From Planctomycetia bacterium (GTDB lineage: Bacteria; Planctomycetota; Phycisphaerae; Phycisphaerales; SM1A02): a DNA stretch of 39,378 nt. Made by a program: the position numbers and the translations under genes. Position 1 is the first letter of the stretch. Each line of letters begins with the position of its first letter. The stretch lies in contig SYGP01000048.1 of assembly GCA_005799495.1 (NCBI GenBank), forward strand, positions 1-39,378, in the 5' to 3' direction. The notes below the pieces were generated by a model. The model was not told the origin of the DNA and made no database searches. It saw only the letters and a list, made by a program, of their open reading frames with translations. Positions 31,591-38,898 of the stretch are shown one piece after another.

Positions 31591-32657
31591 GCACCACGCC
31601 TGAATCCCCGACTTCACCATCAGCACACGTGCCACCATCGGTGGAGCGGCTGCTGATCGTCCTGCCCTCGTGGGTCGGAGATGTCTGTATGGCAACGCCC
31701 GCCATCGCTCACATTGCATCGCATCACCCGCGCGCAACCATCGTCGCGCTCGGTCGTCCAAACCTCCGTCCACTCATCGAAGGCTTGCCGTTCGTGAGTG
31801 CGTTCGAGGGCGGCTCGCTTCGCATGACCGATGGCGGACTCCGCGCACGCATCCGCGCGCAGCGAACCGAAGCGGTTCTCCTGCTCCCGAACTCCTTCCG
31901 GAGCGCGCTGTTCACGGCTCTTTGTCGCGTCCCGCGGCGTGTCGGCTTTGCAACGGATCTCCGCGGACTGCTGCTCACCGATCGTGTACCGCGCCGTGAT
32001 GGTGTGATGAACACGTCATCGATGTACGGTGATCTTGCCGAGTGGTGGACGGGCACGACACCTCCCGCGTGCGTTCCACGACTCGCCGTCACGAGCGCCG
32101 ATTCGAGCGAGGCAGATCGCCTTGTCGGTGCGCCGCACAATCCACTGCGGCCTCTCGTCATCCTCAACCCTGGGGCAAATCGCGCCGACAAGCGTTGGCC
32201 GAAGGAACGGTTCGTGGAACTCGCGCAGCGAATGACATACCGAGCGCGCACTGGCACGGCACCGCTCATCGCCGTGAACGGATCACCCGCGGAGGCAGAA
32301 CTTTGCGCGCTCATTGCTGCGCAAACGGGTGGCATGGACCTCGTCGCGCGCGGCGTCACGCTTGGTGGGCTGAAGGCCCTGCTGCAGCGCGCTGCACTCC
32401 TGATCACCAATGACACGGGCCCGCGCCACATCGCGGCAGCCTTTGGAACGCCCACGCTCGCATTCTTTGGACCGACGGATTGCCGTTGGACCCCGACGGA
32501 CTATCCGCATGAGCGCATCATGGTCGCCGATCCATTCCTCGAAGAGGGACTTATCGCCAACGACCATCCGCTTCGCTGCGCCATCACGCGAATTCCAGTC
32601 ACGGATGCATGGAACGCCATCGAGTCACTGCTCGATGCACCAACCGCACGGAAGTAG
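31587..32657 (+). CDS. ADP-heptose:LPS heptosyltransferase-like glycosyltransferase (GT9)
   Basis: A 356-residue GT-B glycosyltransferase of family 9 (WaaC/WaaF/WaaQ). Marks are RLLIVLPSWVGDVCMATPAI at the N-terminus, LPNSFRSAL, RVGFATDLRGLLL, the nucleotide-site NPGANRADKRWP and LLITNDTGPRHIAAAFGTPTLAFFGPTD. It transfers heptose to the LPS inner core at the cytoplasmic face of the inner membrane. The ATG overlaps the stop of the GmhB-like gene (ATGA), which supports a joint role in heptose metabolism. The stop codon TAG is also the first part of the plsY -10-like box. Closest in feel to WaaF, but the acceptor is not provable. Confidence 0.88.
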   Translation: MSTTPESPTSPSAHVPPSVERLLIVLPSWVGDVCMATPAIAHIASHHPRATIVALGRPNLRPLIEGLPFVSAFEGGSLRMTDGGLRARIRAQRTEAVLLLPNSFRSALFTALCRVPRRVGFATDLRGLLLTDRVPRRDGVMNTSSMYGDLAEWWTGTTPPACVPRLAVTSADSSEADRLVGAPHNPLRPLVILNPGANRADKRWPKERFVELAQRMTYRARTGTAPLIAVNGSPAEAELCALIAAQTGGMDLVARGVTLGGLKALLQRAALLITNDTGPRHIAAAFGTPTLAFFGPTDCRWTPTDYPHERIMVADPFLEEGLIANDHPLRCAITRIPVTDAWNAIESLLDAPTARK

Positions 32658-32660
32658 GAT
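32655..32660 (+). promoter_or_regulatory. -10-like TAGGAT, leaderless-type start
   Basis: TAGGAT begins with the stop codon of the heptosyltransferase gene and ends 6 bases before the plsY GTG. Confidence 0.45.
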
Positions 32661-32666
32661 GTCACG

Positions 32667-33404
32667 GTGAACGCATGGCCTTGGATCATGGCGTCGCTCG
32701 CAGGATTCACTGCAGGGAGCGTTCCATTTGGACTTCTCATCGGTCGCCTCAGGGGCGTGGATGTCCGCGAGCATGGATCTCGAAACATCGGCGCGACAAA
32801 TGTCGGGCGTGTCCTCGGGCGACGCTTCGGCTACATCTGCTTCGTGCTCGATGCGCTCAAAGGGGTCCTGCCCGTGCTGCTCATGGGTTCACTGCTCAGC
32901 GACCATGTGCCCGACACGCAACGAACAAGCCTGCTGATGCCGCTCACCGGCATCGCTGCCATCCTTGGTCACATCTATTCGCCGTGGGTTGCGTTTCGCG
33001 GAGGCAAAGGCGTCGCCACGAGCTTTGGAGCATTGCTGGCGATGTGGCCGCTGATGACCTTCCCGGCGCTTGGTGCGCTTCTGGTGTGGATCGTGGTCGT
33101 GAAGGTGACCCGATATGTCTCCGCTGCATCGATGCTCGCAGCGCTGGCGCTGCCCTTGCTGCTGCTGGTGCGCGCGCTCGCATGGCCAGGTCGTGAACCC
33201 ATGCAGCGTGCGGAGTATCTGCCGCTGCTCATTGCCGTGACGCTGCTCGCTGGACTCGTGATCTGGAAGCACCGCGCGAACATTGCACGCCTGCGCGCCG
33301 GAACGGAACTCCGTATCGGCGGCGCGAAGGGCGCGAGCGCCATGAACGCACCACGGCAGCCTCACGCACCATCCACGCTCCCCTCCGATACGCTTCGGTC
33401 ATGA
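32667..33404 (+). CDS. plsY: Acyl-phosphate glycerol-3-phosphate acyltransferase PlsY
   Basis: Integral membrane acyltransferase making lysophosphatidic acid from acyl-phosphate and glycerol 3-phosphate. The 245 residues show the family loops GSVPFGLLIG, GSRNIGATNVGR, LDALKGVLPVL, GHIYSPWVAFRGGKGVATSFG and a final IWKHRANIARLRAGTE; five or more hydrophobic segments. GSRNIGATN replaces the common GSGNIGATN (Gly to Arg). The C-terminal 30 residues are an unconserved tail. The GTG start is supported by TAGGAT upstream; the stop overlaps purB (ATGA). Confidence 0.94.
   Translation: MNAWPWIMASLAGFTAGSVPFGLLIGRLRGVDVREHGSRNIGATNVGRVLGRRFGYICFVLDALKGVLPVLLMGSLLSDHVPDTQRTSLLMPLTGIAAILGHIYSPWVAFRGGKGVATSFGALLAMWPLMTFPALGALLVWIVVVKVTRYVSAASMLAALALPLLLLVRALAWPGREPMQRAEYLPLLIAVTLLAGLVIWKHRANIARLRAGTELRIGGAKGASAMNAPRQPHAPSTLPSDTLRS
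33389..33394 (+). promoter_or_regulatory. -10-like TACGCT inside the plsY end, before purB
   Basis: TACGCT ends 6 bases before the purB ATG and lies within the last codons of plsY. purB may therefore have its own leaderless transcript in addition to read-through. Confidence 0.45.
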
Positions 33405-34846
33405 GCGCAGCGGAACCCGAACTCGGCTACCGATCACCGCTCGAGACGCGCAACGCCACTGCAGCGATGCGTGGCATCTGGAGCGAGCACCGCCGTTTCA
33501 CGACTTGGCGCCGCGTCTGGTTGGCACTGGCGCAGGCGCAGTCGGAACTTGGACTCGGCGTCTCGCTCGAACAAGTCGACGCGATCCGATCGCAAGTCGA
33601 CCGCGTCGACATCGCCGCTGCCGCGCGCCACGAGCAGCGTTTGCGCCATGATGTGATGGCCCATGTCCATGCGCTGGCGGATCAGGCGCCTGCCGCACGC
33701 GCCATCATTCACCTCGGCGCAACAAGCCAGGACATCGTGTGCAATGCCGATGCGATCCTCCAGCGCGATGCACTGCGGCTGATCGCGGGTCGTCTCGCGC
33801 GCGTGATCGATCGGCTCGCCACATTCGCGGCGAAGCACCGTGATCTGCCCGTACTTGGGTTCACCCACTACCAGCCTGCGCAGCCACTCACCATGGGTCG
33901 CCGCGCGGCGCAGTGGGCGCAGGACTTCGCCACTGCGCTGCATGACATTGAGCAGCGCATCGCCGGCCTGCGCCTGCGCGGACTGCGAGGTGCCACAGGC
34001 ACGCAGGCATCGTTCCTGTCGCTGTGCGGCGGCGACTGCAGCAAGGTCGATGCGCTCGAGAGGCGTTTCTCGGAATTGCTCGCGGGCGCCGACGCCACGA
34101 CTTGGACGCTCACCACGCAGACCTATCCACGCCTGTGGGATGCGCAGATGCTCTCGTCGCTGGCGACCGCAGCGGCGGCTGTGCACAAGTGCGCAAACGA
34201 CATTCGACTGCTCTGCAATCTGCGCGAAGTGGATGAGCCATTCGAGAGCGAGCAGATCGGATCGAGCGCCATGCCCTACAAGCGGAATCCGATGCGATGC
34301 GAACGAGCCACCGGGCTTGCCCGCTTCGTCATCTGCATGCCACAGAACGCCCTCGACACAGCTGCGACACAATGGCTGGAACGCACCCTCGATGATTCCG
34401 CCAACAGACGCCTGTCGATTCCTGAAGCTTTCCTGGCTCTCGATGGAGCGCTCGAGGTGATGGCGGATGTCTGCGGCGGTCTCGTTGTCCATCCCTTGCA
34501 GTGTGCGCGCCGCATCGAAGCCGAAATCCCCTTCCTTGCCACCGAGGAGTTCATTCTTGCCGCCGTGGCACGCGGTGGCGATCGCCAGCAGGCACATGAG
34601 GCGATCCGTCATCATGCGCAGGCGACGGCCGCGCACATGAAGGCGACAGGTGCAGCGAACGACCTCGTGGCACGCCTCGCGGCGGAGGCTGCGTTTTGCG
34701 GCATCGACCTCACCGCACTGCTCCGACCAGAGCGTTTCGTCGGGCGATCCGCGGAGCAAGTTGATCGTTTCCTCGCCGATGTGGTCAAACCCATTCGCGC
34801 TCGTTACCCACGCGAGATCGCGGATACGCCAGCGCTCCGCGTGTGA
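33401..34846 (+). CDS. purB: Adenylosuccinate lyase
   Basis: Splits adenylosuccinate and SAICAR to release fumarate in purine synthesis. The 481 residues belong to the fumarase/aspartase superfamily: YRSPLETRNA opening, HLGATSQDIVCNAD (His of the family TSxD region), GFTHYQPAQPLTMGRR, RGLRGATGTQASF and the signature SSAMPYKRNPMRCE with the catalytic Ser loop. The N-terminal and C-terminal form resembles the eukaryote-like PurB type (RY.SPL) rather than E. coli PurB. Its ATG overlaps the plsY stop; its stop overlaps the next gene. Confidence 0.96.
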   Translation: MSAAEPELGYRSPLETRNATAAMRGIWSEHRRFTTWRRVWLALAQAQSELGLGVSLEQVDAIRSQVDRVDIAAAARHEQRLRHDVMAHVHALADQAPAARAIIHLGATSQDIVCNADAILQRDALRLIAGRLARVIDRLATFAAKHRDLPVLGFTHYQPAQPLTMGRRAAQWAQDFATALHDIEQRIAGLRLRGLRGATGTQASFLSLCGGDCSKVDALERRFSELLAGADATTWTLTTQTYPRLWDAQMLSSLATAAAAVHKCANDIRLLCNLREVDEPFESEQIGSSAMPYKRNPMRCERATGLARFVICMPQNALDTAATQWLERTLDDSANRRLSIPEAFLALDGALEVMADVCGGLVVHPLQCARRIEAEIPFLATEEFILAAVARGGDRQQAHEAIRHHAQATAAHMKATGAANDLVARLAAEAAFCGIDLTALLRPERFVGRSAEQVDRFLADVVKPIRARYPREIADTPALRV

Positions 34847-35427
34847 AGATGCCGCCCGCCCGCATGCATCCAAGCACCACGGCGCTGCTGGTCATCGACA
34901 TCCAGGATCGCTTGCTGCCGACCATCCACGCACGCGATCCGATGATCGCTTCGGTGCGGGGACTGATGCAAGGCTGCACGCTTCTGGAGATGCCCGTGAT
35001 CCTCACGGAGCAGTATGTGCGCGGGCTCGGACACACATGCGAAGCGGTCTCGCAGGCGCTCCCTGCACGCGCACCCGTCTTCGAGAAGATGGCGTTCTCG
35101 GCGCTCAGCCCGGAGGTCCTCTCGACCCTTCGCGCCGCGCGGTGCACGACACTCATCGTGTGCGGCATCGAGGCGCATGTGTGCGTGCTGCAAACGGTGC
35201 TCGACTGCTGTGCAAACGGTCTGCAGTCATTCCATGCCACCGATGCGATTTCCGCGGGACAGCCAGATCAGATCGAACCTGCCTTCCGCCGGATGGAGCG
35301 CGCGGGCAGCATCCCGACGGGCGCCATCAGCGCGCTCTACGAACTGATGCACTCCTGCGAGCATCCCGCGTTCAAGCGGATGCTGCCGATCGCGAAGGAC
35401 ATTCTCGCTTCACGCAGCAGCGTCTGA
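34843..35427 (+). CDS. Isochorismatase-like cysteine hydrolase
   Basis: A 194-residue alpha/beta hydrolase of the isochorismatase superfamily. The catalytic triad is visible as Asp19 (LLVIDIQDRL), Lys82 (FEKMAFSAL) and Cys114 (VCGIEAHVCVLQT). The motif set is closest to the YcaC/ribonuclease-like 'isochorismatase domain-containing 1' group (QYVRGLGHT, GIEAHVCV, HATDAIS). The substrate cannot be named; nicotinamidase is unlikely because its metal-binding motifs are absent. GTG at 34843 overlaps the purB stop (GTGA); an ATG two codons later is equally possible. Last gene of the run that starts at 30730. Confidence 0.85.
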   Translation: MKMPPARMHPSTTALLVIDIQDRLLPTIHARDPMIASVRGLMQGCTLLEMPVILTEQYVRGLGHTCEAVSQALPARAPVFEKMAFSALSPEVLSTLRAARCTTLIVCGIEAHVCVLQTVLDCCANGLQSFHATDAISAGQPDQIEPAFRRMERAGSIPTGAISALYELMHSCEHPAFKRMLPIAKDILASRSSV

Positions 35428-35430
35428 CCG

Positions 35431-35445
35431 CGGCGAATCGCGCCG
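35431..35445. terminator. Small GC hairpin in an 18-base convergent gap
   Basis: CGGCG (35431-35435) pairs with CGCCG (35441-35445) around AATCG, exactly between two converging stop codons. No T-run; a weak terminator candidate. Confidence 0.3.
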
Positions 35446-36909
35446 TCACTGCGCGGCGCGGCGAGCATCGTGCCGTGCCGCGAGCGACTCCCAATCGGAC
35501 CCGAACGCCCACGCATAGTTCTGCCATCGACCGATCGAGGATGCGTTGATCGGTGCCTGCACCTGCGCATGGCTCAAGGTGAACACGGTGCGGCGGTTCG
35601 CCTCGGGTCGCAGCATGGTCTCCGTCAACTCAAGTCCCATCATCTTCAGGCAGTGGTTCGCTTCGCCCGCTGGATCCTCGACCAACCGCTCATACACGAC
35701 CGTCGCGTATTCAAGACCGTGGAAAGAGAACGCACTCGGCAGCACGCTGTCGACTGCCTCCAAGACGCGCCGAATGGAGTCGAGCGATGCAGTCCAACCA
35801 TCCGAGTACGGATGGAAGTACGACAGCAGGATGCTGATCGCCGTATCGCGCGGGTCGCGCACAACATGCAGACAGCGCGTGCCCGGCAACACGGCGGCGA
35901 GTTCGGGCAGCAACCGCCATGCGCGAAGGTTCTTGTCGACCATCCACCGCGAACCCGCCCGCTGTCTCCGCCGCGCGTCCGCCATGTACTCGCCCTGCAA
36001 GCGGAGCGCATCCTGCAGTGGAACATGATCGATCGAACGCCCTCCATACCCGAGTGACTGCGCTGCCTCACCCACGAAGCGAAGTCCGTCGTACTCGCCG
36101 ATGCCACTGATCTGAGGATGCGCATCGAGCATCTGCTCCAACAAAGTCGTTCCACTGCGCGGAACGGCGACGAACATGGCAAGTCCATCCACCGCTGGAA
36201 CCGCTTGCGCAGATGGCTTCTTCTTCGCCGAACGCGTTCGTTCATCCAGCACAGGCTGCAGGAACGCGTCGAGGTCGAAGGGCAGTCCCGTGAGGGCATG
36301 AGTCCTTTGCGCGAGATCGAAAGCCTCTCGATACCTCCCCAGTCGATCGAGGAGACGAACTGCATCGAAACCAGCGAGGCGCCGCACGGAAGGTGCCACC
36401 TGCGACTGTGCAACCACAGCGAGCTCCGCCGCGGCGCGCGCAGGATCCGAATGCGAAATGCAGCGTGCGGCATGAAGCGCGTGACGCGGATCCGACTTCC
36501 ACGGTCCGGTGCGCGCCACCTCTTCCGCGAGTTCGGCAGAACGCCCAGCGATCCAAAGGCTGTCGACAAGTCCCATCCATGCCTCAGTTGCGTAGGGACC
36601 GAATCGTCGGGTCAGTGGACGCAGGCGAGCGATCGATGCATCGAGGCGGGCAAGTTGCTGGTCCGACAATCCCTGTAGAAAGACCACTCGGTCATCCATC
36701 GGAGCGAGCCGCGCAGCCACTTCGAGGTCCCGGTCCGCGGCATCGATCCTCCCGAGTCTGGAATGTGCAGTCGCCCGAGCTAGCCAGGCCCCCACCTGCT
36801 GCGGCGACTTGGCGCACCAACGATCTGCTACTTCCAGTGCACGCCGCGCATACCCCTGATCAAGCAGCGATTGCACCTCTGCCGCCAGCTTGGAATCCGC
36901 TGCCTGCAT
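35446..36909 (-). CDS. TPR-sulfotransferase fusion
   Basis: A 487-residue protein. Residues 1-215 are helical TPR-like repeats (ALEVADRWCAKSPQQVGAWL, RIDAADRDLEVAARLAP, GRYREAFDLAQR). Residues 243-480 are a PAPS-dependent sulfotransferase domain: 5'-phosphosulfate loop FVAVPRSGTTLLEQML (250-255 core) and 3'-phosphate motif HVVRDPRDTAIS. TPR-sulfotransferase proteins are usual in planctomycetes and proteobacteria; acceptors are mostly unknown (protein tyrosine, glycans). The ATG at 36909 is chosen because TAGCAT on the minus strand ends 7 bases upstream, although the open frame continues to 37101 across the Hc1-like gene. Confidence 0.87.
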   Translation of the reverse strand: MQAADSKLAAEVQSLLDQGYARRALEVADRWCAKSPQQVGAWLARATAHSRLGRIDAADRDLEVAARLAPMDDRVVFLQGLSDQQLARLDASIARLRPLTRRFGPYATEAWMGLVDSLWIAGRSAELAEEVARTGPWKSDPRHALHAARCISHSDPARAAAELAVVAQSQVAPSVRRLAGFDAVRLLDRLGRYREAFDLAQRTHALTGLPFDLDAFLQPVLDERTRSAKKKPSAQAVPAVDGLAMFVAVPRSGTTLLEQMLDAHPQISGIGEYDGLRFVGEAAQSLGYGGRSIDHVPLQDALRLQGEYMADARRRQRAGSRWMVDKNLRAWRLLPELAAVLPGTRCLHVVRDPRDTAISILLSYFHPYSDGWTASLDSIRRVLEAVDSVLPSAFSFHGLEYATVVYERLVEDPAGEANHCLKMMGLELTETMLRPEANRRTVFTLSHAQVQAPINASSIGRWQNYAWAFGSDWESLAARHDARRAAQ

Positions 36910-36916
36910 CTCCGCG

Positions 36917-36922
36917 ATGCTA
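36917..36922 (-). promoter_or_regulatory. -10-like TAGCAT, leaderless-type start
   Basis: On the minus strand TAGCAT lies 7 bases before the ATG at 36909, in the 52-base gap after the Hc1-like gene. Confidence 0.45.
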
Positions 36923-36961
36923 TGGCGCAGCGATGCCGCCCCGAGCCCGGCACGATGACGA

Positions 36962-37150
36962 TCAGGCTGCGGGCGGCTGCTCGCGGCCCGAGAGGATCGC
37001 TTTGCGAACCTCTTGTGCGGCTGCACGCACCGTCTGCATGTGCTTGCGGGCGCGCGTCCCGGCAGCACGGTTGCCGCCATGAGCCTTTTCGATGTCCTCA
37101 CGGGCTGCGTTCACGACCCGCAAGAGTTCCTCATAACTGTTCATGATCAT
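36962..37150 (-). CDS. Histone H1-like, Hc1-type DNA-binding protein
   Basis: A small protein of 62 residues. The core GNRAAGTRARKHMQTVRAAAQEVRKAIL closely follows the pattern of bacterial histone H1-like (Hc1 N-terminal) proteins of Chlamydiae and Bacteroidetes (GNKAAGTRVRK...). It is a helical hairpin with basic residues, preceded by an acidic helix (YEELLRVVNAAREDIEKA). It lacks the Lys/Ala-rich C-terminal tail of chlamydial Hc1. A perfect AAGGAGG lies 10 bases before the ATG at 37150 (16 before a second ATG at 37144), the strongest Shine-Dalgarno in the window, suggesting high expression. Likely nucleoid-associated. Confidence 0.8.
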   Translation of the reverse strand: MIMNSYEELLRVVNAAREDIEKAHGGNRAAGTRARKHMQTVRAAAQEVRKAILSGREQPPAA

Positions 37151-37170
37151 TGGTTCAGATCCTCCTTGGA

Positions 37171-37200
37171 ATGCGGAAATAGTAACGAATTGTTATCTTG
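37171..37200. promoter_or_regulatory. AT-rich divergent control region of the Hc1-like gene and fabZ
   Basis: The short stretch ggaaatagtaacgaattgttatctt is strikingly AT-rich for this genome. It contains TATCTT (37194-37199, plus) and a partial inverted repeat TAAC-GAATT-GTTA (37183-37195). It probably holds overlapping promoters for both directions. Confidence 0.45.
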
Positions 37201-37221
37201 ATGCGAGTCCCGAGGCACGAA

Positions 37222-37695
37222 ATGGCTGCCGAACTACTCATCCCCATCGACAAGATAGACCTCAGCGCGACACTTTGCGACAAGACGGAGGTCGATAAGT
37301 ACCTGCCGCAGACTGGGCATATGCGGATGATCGACCGGGTCATTTGGATCGCCCAGGATGGGACCTCCGCCATCGGCGAGCGCATGATTCGCGACGACGA
37401 GTTCTGGGTGGAAGGGCATATCCCGGGCCGCCCGATCTTTCCTGGGGTACTGATGATTGAGGCTGCTGCGCAGATGTGCAGCCTGCTCCACACGAGGCTC
37501 GGCCGAGCCAACGGATTCCTTGGATTTACCCGCTGCAATGATGTGGTTTTTCGCGGGCAGGTGCTGCCCGGCGACCGCCTGCTGCTGCTCTCACAGGAAA
37601 TCGAGTTCAACCGCCGACGCTTCATCAGCAAGGCGCAGGGCGTGGTGGGCGACAAGCTCGTGTTTGAAGGCACGATCACCGGCATGGTGATCTAG
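37222..37695 (+). CDS. fabZ: 3-hydroxyacyl-[acyl-carrier-protein] dehydratase FabZ
   Basis: Hot-dog dehydratase of type II fatty acid synthesis. From the ATG at 37222 (GAGG 6 bases upstream) it is 157 residues. Catalytic His66 (FWVEGHIPGRPIFPGVL) and Glu80 (LMIEAAAQM) are 14 apart, as in E. coli FabZ (54/68). The opening LPQTGHMRMIDRV replaces the usual LPHRYPFLLIDRV, and the end FEGTITGMV is family-like. Longer starts at 37201 (ATG) and 37198 (TTG) are possible. A related FabZ-like hot-dog protein of other lipid pathways cannot be excluded, since no fab genes adjoin. Confidence 0.86.
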   Translation: MAAELLIPIDKIDLSATLCDKTEVDKYLPQTGHMRMIDRVIWIAQDGTSAIGERMIRDDEFWVEGHIPGRPIFPGVLMIEAAAQMCSLLHTRLGRANGFLGFTRCNDVVFRGQVLPGDRLLLLSQEIEFNRRRFISKAQGVVGDKLVFEGTITGMVI

Positions 37696-37711
37696 GCCGA
37701 AGCGCCGCCGC

Positions 37712-38791
37712 ATGATTCACCCGCTGCTCCTGACGCCTGTCTTCCGCCATCGGGTGTGGGGCGGCGATCGGTTGGCAAAGTGGCTGGCCGCAGGCGATTC
37801 AACAGCTGAGGCGTACGAAAGGGCGCGGGCGCGCGGGCGCATCGGCGAGGCGTGGGTGCTCGCGGATCTGCCGCCGACGATCCTCGATGGGAAGAGCCGC
37901 ATTGCCACCGGTCCGCATGAGGGCAACAGCCTCTCGGACCTTCTTTCAGCGCCGCCCCTGCGCCGCAGTTTGATGGGACACGCAAAGAGCGGTTCGGCAG
38001 GTGAAAACTGTTTCCCGCTGCTCGTGAAACTGCTCGACGCTTCGGAGAACCTTTCGGTCCAGGTTCACCCAGATGCTGCGTTCGCGCACCGAAATCCCGA
38101 TACGCACATGAAGAGCGAGATGTGGCTGGTGCTCGATGCCGAACCGGGTGCGGTCATCTACCGCGGCATCGATCCCGCAGTCGACCGCGATGCGCTTCGC
38201 CGCCGAATCCTCGACGACACGCTGCTCGATGCGATGATCCGCGTTCCTGCGCGCGCGGGCGACTGCTTCTGGCTTCCGTCTGGAATCTGCCACGCGCTCG
38301 GTGCGGGCACACTCGTGGCTGAAGTGCAGACGCCCAGCGACACCACCTTTCGTGTGTGGGACTGGGGACGCAACGATCCGTCGCGTCCGCTGCACATTGA
38401 GCAGGCGATCGAGTGCATCCTCCTCGGTGACGAGCAGCAGATCGATCGCCTCGAGGCGCCACCGCATTCCCCCGCGCTGTCCGGCGAGCGAATCGCGATC
38501 ACGGGGCTGGTTCGCACGGACTTCTTCGATGTGGAACGCTGGACAGTCTGCGCCGACACCACGATCGAACATGGCGCGGCGGGCGTGCCGATTTCGTGGA
38601 CCGTGCTCGCAGGTGAAGTACGCATCCCTGTGCTTCCCACGCCGCTGCGCACAGGGGGAACCATCGTGATTCCTGCGGAATCGCCGCCTTGGGAGGCGAT
38701 CGCCGGCCCATGCGGCGTGGAACTGCTGGTGACGACGCTGCCCGCGCCCGACTTGATGCACCGATCACACGGCGGACTTCGGCTCGCGTGA
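37712..38791 (+). CDS. manA: Mannose-6-phosphate isomerase, class I
   Basis: Zinc-dependent cupin that interconverts mannose 6-phosphate and fructose 6-phosphate. The 359 residues match the short (Bacillus-type) class I form. The metal ligands are Gln117 and His119 (SVQVHPD), Glu136 (KSEMWLVLD) and His194 (SGICHALGAG). The N-terminal VWGGDRLAKWL, GEAWVLAD and the TTFRVWDWGR strand with the catalytic Arg are also present. It starts 16 bases after fabZ and is probably cotranscribed with it. It supplies mannose units for glycans or for GDP-mannose-derived sugars. Confidence 0.93.
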   Translation: MIHPLLLTPVFRHRVWGGDRLAKWLAAGDSTAEAYERARARGRIGEAWVLADLPPTILDGKSRIATGPHEGNSLSDLLSAPPLRRSLMGHAKSGSAGENCFPLLVKLLDASENLSVQVHPDAAFAHRNPDTHMKSEMWLVLDAEPGAVIYRGIDPAVDRDALRRRILDDTLLDAMIRVPARAGDCFWLPSGICHALGAGTLVAEVQTPSDTTFRVWDWGRNDPSRPLHIEQAIECILLGDEQQIDRLEAPPHSPALSGERIAITGLVRTDFFDVERWTVCADTTIEHGAAGVPISWTVLAGEVRIPVLPTPLRTGGTIVIPAESPPWEAIAGPCGVELLVTTLPAPDLMHRSHGGLRLA

Positions 38792-38798
38792 CCCATTT

Positions 38799-38816
38799 GG
38801 GGAGCTCCCCCTTTCG
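38799..38816 (+). terminator. Weak palindromic hairpin after manA
   Basis: The palindrome ggggagctcccc (38799-38810) is followed by ctttcg. Short stem and poor T-run; it may end the manA transcript before atpD. Confidence 0.35.
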
Positions 38817-38839
38817 TGGACGCGGTGGCACGCTGCGGA

Positions 38840-38845
38840 TATCCT
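38840..38845 (+). promoter_or_regulatory. Possible -10 box of atpD
   Basis: TATCCT in the 107-base gap between manA and atpD would give a leader of about 45 bases. No -35 or Shine-Dalgarno recognised. Confidence 0.25.
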
Positions 38846-38898
38846 TCTCCCCCTCCAAGAAGTTGCCCGAAATCAGCCCGCGAAACCCTCAGCACACC

